Shown here in pieces: positions 47,178-56,494 of a DNA stretch of 64,000 nucleotides. This DNA comes from Proteromonas lacertae (Eukaryota; Sar; Bigyra; Opalinata; Proteromonadidae), in NCBI GenBank assembly GCA_002245135.1, contig NGBS01000020.1, positions 27,029 to 91,028 on the forward strand, written 5' to 3'. Under the pieces are notes generated by a model. That model worked only from the letters and a program-made list of their open reading frames with translations, searched no databases and was not told where the DNA came from. Both the position numbers and the translations under genes were made by a program. The first letter of the stretch is position 1. The number at the start of each line of letters is the position of its first letter.

Positions 47178-47984
47178 TTGCCTAAACAGTTAATTTTCTT
47201 TCTTATTGTTATATTTTTTATTGTATTTTATAATACATATATTGAAATAAATTCAATTAACCATCCATTATGTATATCGCTAATAATCCCATCTAAAATA
47301 GAAGATTTTAATAGATGTAATAATATTCTGATAAGAAGTATATGTAAATCTATAAAACAACCTGATGAGATTGTTTTAGTAATATCTGGTGTCTATAATT
47401 CAAGTTTTGATATAATTCTTAGCACTTCTATTAAATTAGAGAGATGTACAAAAAAATTAGTAATTTTAACACGACAAAGAAATTACAATGCTGCTTCAAA
47501 TAGAAATTATGGATTTTCTCATTCAAGTTGTTCAATTATTTCTTTTTTTGATGTTGATGATATAATGTCAAAATATAGAATATATTATATAGAAAAAATA
47601 TTTAAAGAAAATACTTATATTGATATTCTTTTCCACCCATCTACTAAAAATTACAGCAAATTAAACATATATAATGGATTAACTATTTACAAAAAATATG
47701 CAGTAATTAATCAATATAATGAAATAACAAAAAGATGTAGAATTACTTTCATGTATGATAATAGAATATATAAATGTGATGTATCGAATGGTTTCTATAT
47801 TACTAATGGATGGCCTTCGCTTAAAAGAAATATAATGAAATATATTAGATTTAATGAGTCACTATACTCAACAGAAGATTTAGATTTTATTTCTAGAATT
47901 GTTGTAAAAGGATATAAAGTAGCTATATTTAAAAAACCTTTAGGATTCTATATTAAAGATTATCATTGTAATATGATAATATAG
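47178..47984 (+). CDS. GT2-like glycosyltransferase
   Basis: 268 residues. The anchor is at about 4-18. The GT2 opening is CISLIIPSKIEDFNRCNNIL, followed by PDEIVLVISG, RNYNAASNRNYGFSHSS and ISFFDVDDIMSKYRI, where DVDD is the sugar-nucleotide/metal site. YSTEDLDFISRIV near the end supplies the family's ED acidic pair. It is probably a Golgi transferase for a hexose or N-acetylhexosamine. It starts with TTG just after an in-frame TGA, and an ATG twelve bases earlier is in another frame. It ends in TAG immediately before the next gene's ATG. The right-arm copy (62758-63562) is frameshifted. Confidence 0.72.
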   Translation: MPKQLIFFLIVIFFIVFYNTYIEINSINHPLCISLIIPSKIEDFNRCNNILIRSICKSIKQPDEIVLVISGVYNSSFDIILSTSIKLERCTKKLVILTRQRNYNAASNRNYGFSHSSCSIISFFDVDDIMSKYRIYYIEKIFKENTYIDILFHPSTKNYSKLNIYNGLTIYKKYAVINQYNEITKRCRITFMYDNRIYKCDVSNGFYITNGWPSLKRNIMKYIRFNESLYSTEDLDFISRIVVKGYKVAIFKKPLGFYIKDYHCNMII

Positions 47985-48803
47985 ATGATATTTTATATAT
48001 TATTATTCTTTTCAATTATGTTTTATTTATATTTGTCAAATAATGATATTGATTGTGTAGTTGTTACAGGTTCATCATATAATCATGAATTATCATTATT
48101 AAATTTAATATTATCATTTCAAAAAAATATAAATAACTGTTATTTAAGTGTATGGAATCTTGGCTTAACAAAAAGTACATATAATTTATTATTAAATTAT
48201 TCTTATTTTAATAGAAAAGTGAAAATAAATCATTTTGATTACAACAATTATCCTTCTTTTCTCAATATTAGTATTGAAAATGGAAGATATGCATGGAAGT
48301 CAATAATCATATATAAAACATATTACATGTATAGATTACCTTTAATATGGCTTGATAGTGGATGTAATATATATGGATCATTAAATGGAATTCTTAATCA
48401 TATCAAAAAATATCACATATGGTCAGAAAGAGGATTTCATCCTCTAAAACCATATACACATCATGAAATGTCCAAATTTTTGAATGCAAACACAAGTATT
48501 TTAGATTTAGTGTCATGTTCAGCTGCAACAATAGCATTTATGTATCCTTCGCAACTATCTTCAAAAGTTTTGGAAGCGTGGAAAAGATGTTCTTTAACAT
48601 TATCATGCATTTCACCAAATGGTTCTACAATAAAGAATCATAGATATGATCAAAGCGCATTTACAATAATTTCATATATGAGTGGAGTGAGAAATTTTTG
48701 TATTAATAGAGGACAAAATAATATTACAATTCATTATGAATATAATCACAATTTCATACTAAAACAAAATTCATTAGTACATGATTTAAAACAGCTGTAT
48801 TAA
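47985..48803 (+). CDS. DUF1647-like glycosyltransferase-fold protein
   Basis: 272 residues with an anchor (about 2-18). Then come CVVVTGSSYNHELSLLNLI, LSVWNLGLT, SIENGRYAWKSIIIYKTYY, LPLIWLDSGCNIYG, and a distal SCSAATIAFMYPS ... RYDQSAFTII. The order VTGSS, YAWKSIII, IWLDSG and DQSA matches the DUF1647 family of eukaryotic Golgi proteins, which look like GT-A transferases in which D-SG replaces DXD. The activity is unknown in general. The ATG follows the previous TAG with no gap. It converges on the minus-strand gene at 48882, 78 bp away. Confidence 0.65.
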   Translation: MIFYILLFFSIMFYLYLSNNDIDCVVVTGSSYNHELSLLNLILSFQKNINNCYLSVWNLGLTKSTYNLLLNYSYFNRKVKINHFDYNNYPSFLNISIENGRYAWKSIIIYKTYYMYRLPLIWLDSGCNIYGSLNGILNHIKKYHIWSERGFHPLKPYTHHEMSKFLNANTSILDLVSCSAATIAFMYPSQLSSKVLEAWKRCSLTLSCISPNGSTIKNHRYDQSAFTIISYMSGVRNFCINRGQNNITIHYEYNHNFILKQNSLVHDLKQLY

Positions 48804-48881
48804 TACAGCATTTTTTATTCAACTTACACACATCAATAGATAAATAGAAGAAAATATTTTTGTGTCGTAATTTTATTTACA

Positions 48882-49905
48882 TTAATCAAAAAATTGTTTG
48901 AAGTAATATTTTAAATTATAAGCTTTTCCGTATTTTACTACATAACATAAGTTATATTTGTAATTTAATAATAGTCCTGATCGTAATAATGCAGTTAAAC
49001 CAAATGTACTCTTTGATATTATTAAAAACTTAGATTTAGATAAAATAATATGTTCTATTACTATTGTAGTATCAGTTGTATGTTTTGCATAATGCTTTGT
49101 AATATTATAAGAATATGTAATAGTATTTTTGTTATTTTTACAAATTCTTTTTTTAATATTATAAGAATCACCTGTTAAATACCATAACTTGTACTTTTTA
49201 TTTAAGGAGGCTATATATAGCATCTTTTTGATGTCAGTAACATTAGAAAAAGGTATTTCTTTTAGATCATCATTTCCTAGTCTTATTTGTATTCCTATAT
49301 AAGGCATATTCATATACTTTTTCATAAACATATTTACTTTATGTGTTATAACTCTGTTGACTATTAATAATTTGGTTAGTATTGTGTAATATAGATAAGA
49401 AACAAAATAGTTATATTTCTTATACTTTTCTGGAACATTAATATACGTTTTAATTTTGGATTGAAATATGCTGGTTTTGCTCATATCACAAAGTAAATCA
49501 CACCAGATATAATCAAAGAAAATGTCATTATTGATATGTATACCTTTCAATAGTTTTAGGTTAAAAGGACATATTCTATTTACTCTCATATTCAATTTAA
49601 TACTTTTGGTTATATTATAGTTTGGTATATGATAGAATAAATTAAATTCATTCCAATTTATAACTATATATAAACATATTTATTAAAATACTATATGGTT
49701 TCAACTCATAGTAAAACGAAATAACAACAATTCCTACAAATGACATGATTCTATTACCTAAACCAGCTTTTATTTTCACATTTACTGATATATTCTTACT
49801 GTTATACATCTTTATTATATGATATACTTCATAATTGCTTTCATTTATATATATATAAATAATATATATTACTACTAAAACAATAATTGATTCTACATAA
49901 CTCAT
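48882..49905 (-). CDS. HIRTG-class (IQIRLG) fucosyltransferase-like protein
   Basis: Two exons (intron 49664-49691, 28 nt) give 331 residues. The anchor (about 5-19) is followed by VKIKAGLGNRIMSFVGIVV, the GxGNR opening of GT11-type enzymes. YIGIQIRLGNDDL follows, where IQIRLG is the GDP-fucose-contacting arginine motif, then LWYLTGDS, and HIILSKSKFLIISKSTFGLTAL, the family's C-terminal segment. With the intron removed, IINWNEFNLFYHIP aligns with IINWYQIRHYFKLP of the gene at 35666, which confirms the splice. It would be a Golgi fucosyltransferase. Its ATG overlaps the stop codon of the gene upstream (ATGA). Confidence 0.75.
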
Positions 49906-50849
49906 TTAGTATAAATAGAATTAAGCAACTTAAAATATTCACTATAGTTCTTTTTTACTCCATGTATAGCTATTATGTTATTTAAATTTCTAATGATGTT
50001 GATAACCTTATAATTCTTTATGCTAATTATTTTGTATCTAATTTGACATAATGAAAAATTACTTTTTGAAGCTAATAAACCTATATGAACATCTTCCTTA
50101 TATATTATTGGATAGGTAATACGAGAGAGTGAATTGATTTCTTTTAATAATTTACTATTATATATTGCAAAATAACCATATAAATAATTAGGTAAAATTG
50201 TATAATTATAAGATAAATACGGTATATAGTTTATAGACCTATTATTTCTAGATACATTTTCTTTAGTAGATAATATTCCATATGAACATAAATCATTCTT
50301 TGTATGCGTTAGAAAATTATATATTATTTTAATGTTAGGTATAACATCTTGATCATTCTTAATAAAATATGAGAATATACAATTATTTATAACCCATTCT
50401 ATCATCATTATTGTCATAATAGTCAAGTTGAAATAGCTTTCATAAAATGACATTTGGATAATGTCATTAAATAGTACTCGCTCTTTTTTAATTAACGAGT
50501 TATATACATTATTACGAGATTTACCAACAAAGAAAAAGAAATTACAATTATGCTCTTTTATTTCTTTTTTAATAGTTGTTCTAATAATTATTCTAGTCTT
50601 AAATGAATCACATCTTGAAGTAATGCCATAAATAATATATCTCTTGTACTTAAATAGATGATAAGGTTGTAATAAAATTGTTGAAATATTTAAATGATTT
50701 ATATTTAAATCTTTCGTTTTTCCACTTTGTTTTATATAAGACTTTTGCTTAATATAATATACATCACTAAAAAACTGATTCTTTATAAGGTTAGTATGTA
50801 AGAAATAGATAATATACAAAAATATAACAATATATGAAAATAAAATCAT
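49902..50849 (-). CDS. GT31-like glycosyltransferase
   Basis: 315 residues from the ATG at 50849, with an anchor at about 3-17. The domain shows IIYGITSRCDSFKTRIIIRTT, where R--IR-T matches the family's RxxIRxTW. NDIIQMSFYESYFNLTIMTI is the typical GT31 segment. YFIKNDQDVIPN carries the metal site, and IIYKEDVHIGLL is the EDV-G motif. GT31 enzymes make beta-1,3 linkages. It is divergent but complete in the left arm; the right-arm copy has lost one A in a run of six and is broken. It shares four bases (ATGA) with the next gene on the same strand. Confidence 0.75.
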   Translation of the reverse strand: MILFSYIVIFLYIIYFLHTNLIKNQFFSDVYYIKQKSYIKQSGKTKDLNINHLNISTILLQPYHLFKYKRYIIYGITSRCDSFKTRIIIRTTIKKEIKEHNCNFFFFVGKSRNNVYNSLIKKERVLFNDIIQMSFYESYFNLTIMTIMMIEWVINNCIFSYFIKNDQDVIPNIKIIYNFLTHTKNDLCSYGILSTKENVSRNNRSINYIPYLSYNYTILPNYLYGYFAIYNSKLLKEINSLSRITYPIIYKEDVHIGLLASKSNFSLCQIRYKIISIKNYKVINIIRNLNNIIAIHGVKKNYSEYFKLLNSIYTK

Positions 50850-50881
50850 CAATTACATTTTGGTGAGGAATATAAATATAC

Positions 50882-51694
50882 TTATATATTATTTCTAGTA
50901 AAAAATAGTATGTTATTCTTCAACCACCAAATAAATGTAGAATTCTTTAGTTTATTAGTTAATTTTGGTTTATATTTAAAACCTTTTCTAGCAAATATGC
51001 TTATTACATCTTCTTTTCGTTTGTTATTTACATGAAAATGTCCAGCCTGACCTATACTACTCCATGTAATAAGTATAGATTTTCTGCTACACTTTACAAG
51101 GTTATTTATATAGTTATTTTCATAATTTTGTGGTATGTGCTCTGCTACTTCAAGTGATATAACTATATCATAGTTGCATTCAAATTGTATTGGTTCAGCT
51201 AAATTTAAATATTTAACTTTACCATTAGTAATTTCTTCTATATTTACTGATCCATCATACTGGTCACATATTTTTGATTTAATAGAAATTACAGGACAAT
51301 ACCATCCTAAACCAGCTCCTAAATCAACAACTGTTTCATTTTGAAATAATGTTGCTAAAGAGTTTGCTAAACCTAAATCATGTTTTTGATTTCCTCCTAC
51401 ATTAATTTTACTCTTTGTTAAGCAAAATCCTCCCCAATACCCTATTCCTTTACACTCACAAGATAAATTATTCATATATTGTATATATCGACTATGACTA
51501 GATATTTGATAATATTGTCTTTTTGTTTTATTACACATAGTTAATAATTTAGATATTTCGTTATACATATTTTTCTTCTTCAATCTAAATGTATAATTGC
51601 TAGAATTTAGTTTTAAATAGAAAAGAAATGTAGATATAAAGAATATAAAAACTAATAAATATGTAATCATCTTAGTTCCCCAATTTTTAATCAT
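50882..51694 (-). CDS. Membrane-anchored SAM-dependent methyltransferase
   Basis: 270 residues with a signal anchor (about 10-26). VVDLGAGLGWYCPVI (about 120-134) is a clear class I motif I with the glycine triad. DQYDGS supplies the ribose-binding acid. CNYDIVISLEVAEHIPQNYE (about 167-186) matches the D-V-S-EVAEH pattern of small-molecule and sugar methyltransferases. A C-terminal SIGQAGHFHVNNKRKEDV segment follows. It would act in the Golgi lumen, presumably on a sugar or lipid head group of the glycans made by its neighbours. The start ATG at 51694 is preceded by an in-frame TTG. The identical right-arm copy (59052-59864) is intact. Confidence 0.78.
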   Translation of the reverse strand: MIKNWGTKMITYLLVFIFFISTFLFYLKLNSSNYTFRLKKKNMYNEISKLLTMCNKTKRQYYQISSHSRYIQYMNNLSCECKGIGYWGGFCLTKSKINVGGNQKHDLGLANSLATLFQNETVVDLGAGLGWYCPVISIKSKICDQYDGSVNIEEITNGKVKYLNLAEPIQFECNYDIVISLEVAEHIPQNYENNYINNLVKCSRKSILITWSSIGQAGHFHVNNKRKEDVISIFARKGFKYKPKLTNKLKNSTFIWWLKNNILFFTRNNI

Positions 51695-51910
51695 CAAAAT
51701 ACTTCATTCTTCACAATTAAAACACTTCGATTAAGTATATTATTGTGTGAATTGTTTTAATTTCATTACACTCTGTGTTATTTAATTGAATTTTCTAGAA
51801 AAACAAATATATATATATCTTCATCGGCAATATAGATATAGATACAAATTAAAATTGTTGGAAAAAGAGTTAATTTTCTCATCACAAGATAATATGATTG
51901 AAGATATAAT

Positions 51911-52369
51911 TCATGCTTTGAAACATAGGAATCTTACAAGAGCGTTCTTGTGAATAACTTTGATGTCCTCACTATGAAGCGAAGCTAATAAAGAGACGTA
52001 GAAGGAGCTGCCACAACAAACAAAACCCTTTACGTTCCCATCTATACTTAGATTGATGAAAGCCTTTGGTTCTGTTGTGAAGGGAACTGCTAGGTAACAG
52101 TCTTGATAAACAATGGAGTTCTAATCATCACTCCGATAAGACACGAACGATGATGTTCTTGAAGGAGTATTTGAAACAGTATCTGAACCACGATGAACTG
52201 ATATTGCCGATGAAGACTCTTGAGATAATACTTCCTGGTGAACTAAAGTAAGTGATTCTCTAGGCTTATGAATTCCAAGGGTTGTTATTACTTCCTGGAC
52301 TAGTTTATCGTGTTGATGGGCCTTTGCATTTGCCCTAAGTTCATTCTTCGGAGGAATCCTTATCTTCAT
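51911..52369 (-). CDS. GC-rich accessory gene with an internal TAG
   Basis: From the ATG at 52369 the frame reads MKIRIPPKNELRANAKAH, then a Ser/Thr-rich stretch ending TSSFVSYRSDD, then TAG at 52121-52123. It then continues for 69 coding-like codons (NSIVYQDCYLAVPFTTEP ... VIHKNALVRFLCFKA) to a TGA at 51911. The part after the TAG has a balanced, globular composition (CCGSSFYVSLLASLHSEDI), quite unlike the AT-rich surroundings. Either TAG is sense or read through here, or the gene is dead. No family is recognised. It is divergent from the GC-rich gene at 52482, about 110 bp away. Confidence 0.5.
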
Positions 52370-52481
52370 GGAGATGACTGGGAATTGCGTGATTACCAGG
52401 AGTGAGTAAAAGTCAATTCTGAGAAACGTCAAGACCGAATTAACAAAGTGAGTTGTGGGGCAGTCCGATAATTCTCAGCCG

Positions 52482-52748
52482 ATGAAGCCAATGAATAAGA
52501 ACTATTTCAACCTGATCCGTGAAGTCACCGAGAACTACGATCAGGAACGTAAGGAGGAATTGACCTTCCCGAAGAAGGCAACCAGACAGGAGAAGATTGA
52601 GAAGCTCTTCACTTATAAGATACGAGTAAAAGACTCCGACACTTACGGGAATGCTATGATAAAAAGCTTTATGGATAAAGGCATTCCAAGACCAAGGAAG
52701 GTAATCATCACTCCGGTGATCCCAGTTGTTGCGAGCCGTTTGTCATAG
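52482..52748 (+). CDS. Small GC-rich accessory protein, 88 aa
   Basis: From the ATG at 52482 the product is charged and helical: MKPMNKNYFNLIREVTENYD, then an RKEELTFPKKATRQEKIEKLF helix, then IRVKDSDTYGNAMIKSFMDKG and a Pro/Val-rich end. The TAG at 52746 lies at the border of the shared 3' cassette. Codon use matches the GC-rich element at 27.7-33 kb rather than the adjacent glycosyltransferases. Function unknown. Confidence 0.5.
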   Translation: MKPMNKNYFNLIREVTENYDQERKEELTFPKKATRQEKIEKLFTYKIRVKDSDTYGNAMIKSFMDKGIPRPRKVIITPVIPVVASRLS

Positions 52749-52749
52749 T

Positions 52750-52845
52750 TGGCCGTTTGTCTACCAGACACTTTCAAAACAAACTAAATACATATTCTTA
52801 CTTGTTTTGATGAAATATTGTTACTTTTATACTTACTTTGTTATA
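52750..52845 (-). repeat. Shared 3' cassette, left-arm copy
   Basis: Reverse orientation of the block described at 28235-28345: GGCCGTTTGTCTACCAGACA to CTTACTTTGTTATATGACC. A second, more diverged copy follows at 53150-53220. Confidence 0.7.
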
Positions 52846-53879
52846 TGACCTACCTTTGCAGTATAATTTGTTGTTAATATCAATAGTTTGAATATTTGCG
52901 CCGTTTGTTTTCTAGAAATTTTTGAAGCAAACTAAATGTATATTTAGCTAATATAGACTAAATTACATTAGCTGAAATAATTAGAATATAATAATTATTA
53001 AATCTTTCTATTTAAAAAAGAAATGTAAAAAATAGGCTTGAGTGAGGCTTGATTCTATATTATCTTTTTCATTTTAAATGTCCTATGATCAACATTAAGT
53101 TGTTCTAATCATTTCAGTTAATGTATTTTAGTCTACATTAGCTAAATATATATTCTTAATTATTGTGATGAAAAATTGTTACTTTTATACTTACTTTGTC
53201 ATATAACCTATGTCTGCAATATACTTTTTTGGGGAAGTTTTGGTTTAGACGCGTGTTCAAAATTTGAACTCGCCTAATCTAGTTAGAGTTTGACTCTAAT
53301 ATTTTATATTACTTGACTATAATTGCTTAATTAAGAGATTCTGAGAAGATGGTAGGGATAGCACAACTTTTTTTGGTCTAATTTCACGATCTTTTAATGA
53401 TTTGAGCATTTTTGATCCCAACCTATTGTACATAATAACTGTACACAGGATCTCCAGCAGTTTTTTTATTAAATATCTTACTATTAGATGAGAATGCTCA
53501 AAATATAATGTGTGATAACACAAGCTCGGCTTGAATAATTTTTTATATTTTATAAAATTTGAGCACCTGCCTCCTATAGGAAGCTAGGGCTTATTTTTGT
53601 TAATTAATTAATAAATACTATTATTTTTTAAACTGTTTGACTTATTTACTATCTGAATAACTATCTTAAGCTGTATTTCAATCGTTTATCCCATAAAAAC
53701 AATTTAACTAAGTCATTAAGACATATTTATTTATAACTAACAGATAATTGAACCTTTTTCTTAAAAAACAAATCATTCAACTAAATTTTGGCAATCTTGT
53801 ATCTATTCGAGGAAGTCAACATATTTTACATTTCCATAGCTTCTATTATTGTTAAATTATCACCTTCTTGAACATAATT
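52846..53879. other. AT-rich repeat-bearing intergenic stretch, left arm
   Basis: About 1 kb without a convincing gene. It holds the diverged cassette copy at 53150-53220 and a short symmetric word, TTCAAAATTTGAA, near 53258. The open frame at 53317-53523 has no recognisable features and I do not call it. Mirrored at about 56870-57890. Confidence 0.5.
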
Positions 53880-54360
53880 TACTTACATTTATTAAACTAC
53901 TAGCCATTGGATAAGTTAAGAATTTAGAATCATCTACTTCTCGTTTTATAATCATGAATTTTGATAATTTGCTTTCTAAAGCATTTCTTATACCTACAAC
54001 GAAGTTATCTCTATTGAATTGTAATTGATATACTTCTACTAATCTTTTTATATATTATAAAGCTACTTCTTTTATATTCAATTTACCTCTCATGATTTAG
54101 CTTTGAATATCTAGCTTTTACAACCATTCTTTAAAATTTCTCAGGTGTAAGAAGACCTTTATCATTTGTAATTGTGATCTTATTAGCTTTACCAATACTC
54201 TCTTTTACAACACTTACATTCAAAGTATTATTAGTTATTATATATTGTCATAGATTCTTCACCTTCAAACACTTGAATTAACACATCGAGTTGTTAATCA
54301 CTGTATGTACTAAATACTTGAGTATTATTAACTGAAATTTTGATATTAACTGTAATTAAT
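53880..54360 (-). pseudogene. Canonical Hsp70 C-terminal relic, left arm
   Basis: Broken frames spell TQVFSTYSD, QLDVLIQVFEGEESMT, then LNVSVVKESIGKANKI, TITNDKGLLTPEKF and RMVVKARYSKLNHER. This is the substrate-binding domain of an ordinary cytosolic or ER Hsp70, not the divergent type at 25-6096. Stops and frame changes occur throughout. Part of it (the FSTYSD segment) is missing from the right arm. Confidence 0.75.
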
Positions 54361-54527
54361 TAACTTCTATTAATCCTTTCAAATATTCAAAAGCTAATTC
54401 TTTAACTTTGTATAACTTTTACTTTGTTAAATCATCTCTTCTAAAAAACCTTTTTAAATCACTATAATTTCTTTTCTGTTCAATAAACAAGTCTCAATTA
54501 TTACTTTAACAAGCACACATTCCTATA

Positions 54528-54725
54528 TTATAGTGAAATTCCCATTGCCCAAATATCACTCAATGGACTTATACTACCTGTTTTAATTGATTTGTTTAAT
54601 ATTTTTATTGCATATTGATTCTTTGATGGATCTTCACATAATTCAACTAATTTCTTTATTATTTTATATTGATTGATATGTCCATTACCACTTTGATCTA
54701 CTTGTAACTTTAATAAATTAGTTTG
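54528..54725 (-). pseudogene. Protein kinase fragment, left arm
   Basis: About 65 codons with NQYAIKILNKSIK, a subdomain II-like VAIK segment, followed at once by SPLSDIWAMGISL, which is subdomain IX of a kinase. The catalytic loop between them is missing, so this is a deleted relic. The mirrored copy at 56118-56312 is the same except at its start, where the palindrome arm ends. Confidence 0.6.
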
Positions 54726-56125
54726 CTCCATAAGCTTATCGATTGTTACATGACGTTTTAATTTTGCATGAATATTTTCACTTATATCACAAGTATTGTA
54801 CTATACTTTTTGACATTTTTTCGAGCTTCTCTTTCATGAGAGGTTGTGGAATTTCGAGGTGATTCGTTTGTAAGCCAATCATAAACTTCAGGATTATCAC
54901 ACTCTTCAGAACAATAAGACGTACCAACTGATCCTATTGATTGATGTGTATGCCTACCACCTACAACAGATTGACCAATTGGTCTAACTGAAGGTTTTAT
55001 TATATTATTAGATGACAATGGTTGGTTTCGAGATGAATTCTGTTGACTTCCACCATTTTGGTTTTTAAAAGCTTTTTCATGTATATTTAACTTCACTGTT
55101 TTTATTTCTACCTCAGATTCAAAAATATTTGGAACTACTACAGGGCTAGAACCCGTACATCCCGTTATTTTCTTTCCAGAATTTTAAATTCAAGAAATAT
55201 TAATAAATAAAGTGGTAAAAAGTTTGAAGGCTTGTTATCTTTATGAAAGATTTTTAATGGTGAATCGTCTGCTTTAGAACCTTTACAAGCTCAAACAAAG
55301 TTTCAAGAGTCTTTAAGAGATTATAGTGAAAACAATATTTATATCTACAGGTATATATAAATATATTGATTATTCTTATCACTAGAAAATCATTATTGGA
55401 AAATTTCAACAGAGGTGAATATTTTGTAGAAATTAATTTAGCTTATCTAGGAATATTCAACAATGTTTTACTTGATGTATTACAAAGAGAGACAAATTGT
55501 TATTTACCACAAGTACATTAAACAATTATTATTACTTATCAATAGTTTGAAATTGCAGCTCAAAGAGTAGTAGAAAATGAGTTAAATGCAGAAAATTCTC
55601 CCTCAATCAATGTCTTATTAAAATTTTCACAAAACTCAATATCAATCCGATCATTAAATGTATAAATGAAATGATTTTTAATGTACATATATATAATAGG
55701 CAAATCATGTGAACAAACTAGTCAGTATATCAGGACTTATAATCAGTGCATCTCTTTAAAGACCAAGAGCCATCAAAGTCGCAATTCGTTGTTCAAATTA
55801 TAAGTATTTAAAGTATATCCCAGTTCCTTCTGCATTTGGAAATGTTCAATTACCTATGAATTATGTTGGTTAGTTTAAACATTCCCAACAAAGCATTCAT
55901 CAAAAGAAGAATAATCGTGAATATTTAAATTCGCTTATTTATATGCTCAGTTATTGATAGTTGATGCTAGTTTTTTCTATTGACCTATTGATGTTCCTGG
56001 TTCAGGTACAATTTATCTACAATAACTAGTTCAAGATTAACAATTGGTAGAACCAGCGTTTAGAAAAATTACTAGTGATGATTTTTATTGGAATGAGTTT
56101 AAAACGATTGAGTTTGAATGAATAT
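54716..56125. other. Unique spacer of the giant inverted repeat
   Basis: About 1.4 kb that is not mirrored. On the minus strand, 54782-55096 holds 104 open codons rich in Ser, Asn and Gly (QNGGSQQNSSRNQPLSSN) with SYCSEECDNPEVYDWL; no family is recognised. Between 55400 and 56100, broken coding-like pieces appear on the plus strand (FEIAAQRVVENELNAENSPS). They look like a decayed gene I cannot name. No RNA gene is seen. Confidence 0.5.
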
Positions 56126-56312
56126 ATTAAAGTTACAAGTAGATCAAAGTGGTAATGGACATATCAATCAATATAAAATAATAAAGAAATTAGTTGAATT
56201 ATGTGAAGATCCATCAAAGAATCAATATGCAATAAAAATATTAAACAAATCAATTAAAACAGGTAGTATAAGTCCATTGAGTGATATTTGGGCAATGGGA
56301 ATTTCACTATAA
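56118..56312 (+). pseudogene. Protein kinase fragment, right arm
   Basis: Mirror of 54528-54725. The first few codons differ because the arm boundary falls here. Confidence 0.6.
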
Positions 56313-56494
56313 TATAGGAATGTGTGCTTGTTAAAGTAATAATTGAGACTTGTTTATCGAACAGAAAAGAAATTATAGTGATTTAAAAAGGTTTTTTAGA
56401 AGAGATGATTTAACAAAGTAAAAGTTATACAAAGTTAAAGAATTAGCTTTTGAATATATGAAAGGATTAATAGAAGTTAATTAATTACAATTAA

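Larger units (their letters stand above)
46745..54715 (+). repeat. Left arm of a giant inverted repeat
   Basis: From at least 46745 (set by the window end) to about 54715 this sequence is the reverse complement of about 56126-64000. Left plus right coordinates sum to about 110745, shifting by single bases where one arm has an indel and by about 95 near 54,300. The arm may extend further left than can be seen. Genes in this arm are intact. Confidence 0.95.

Noticed and set aside
53317-53523. 68-codon frame mirrored at 57222
   Set aside because: No family resemblance and no coding signal beyond being open; it lies in repeat-rich intergenic DNA.
55140-55170. tRNA T-arm-like GGGCTAGAACCC at about 55143
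   Set aside because: No acceptor stem, D-arm or anticodon arm can be folded around it.
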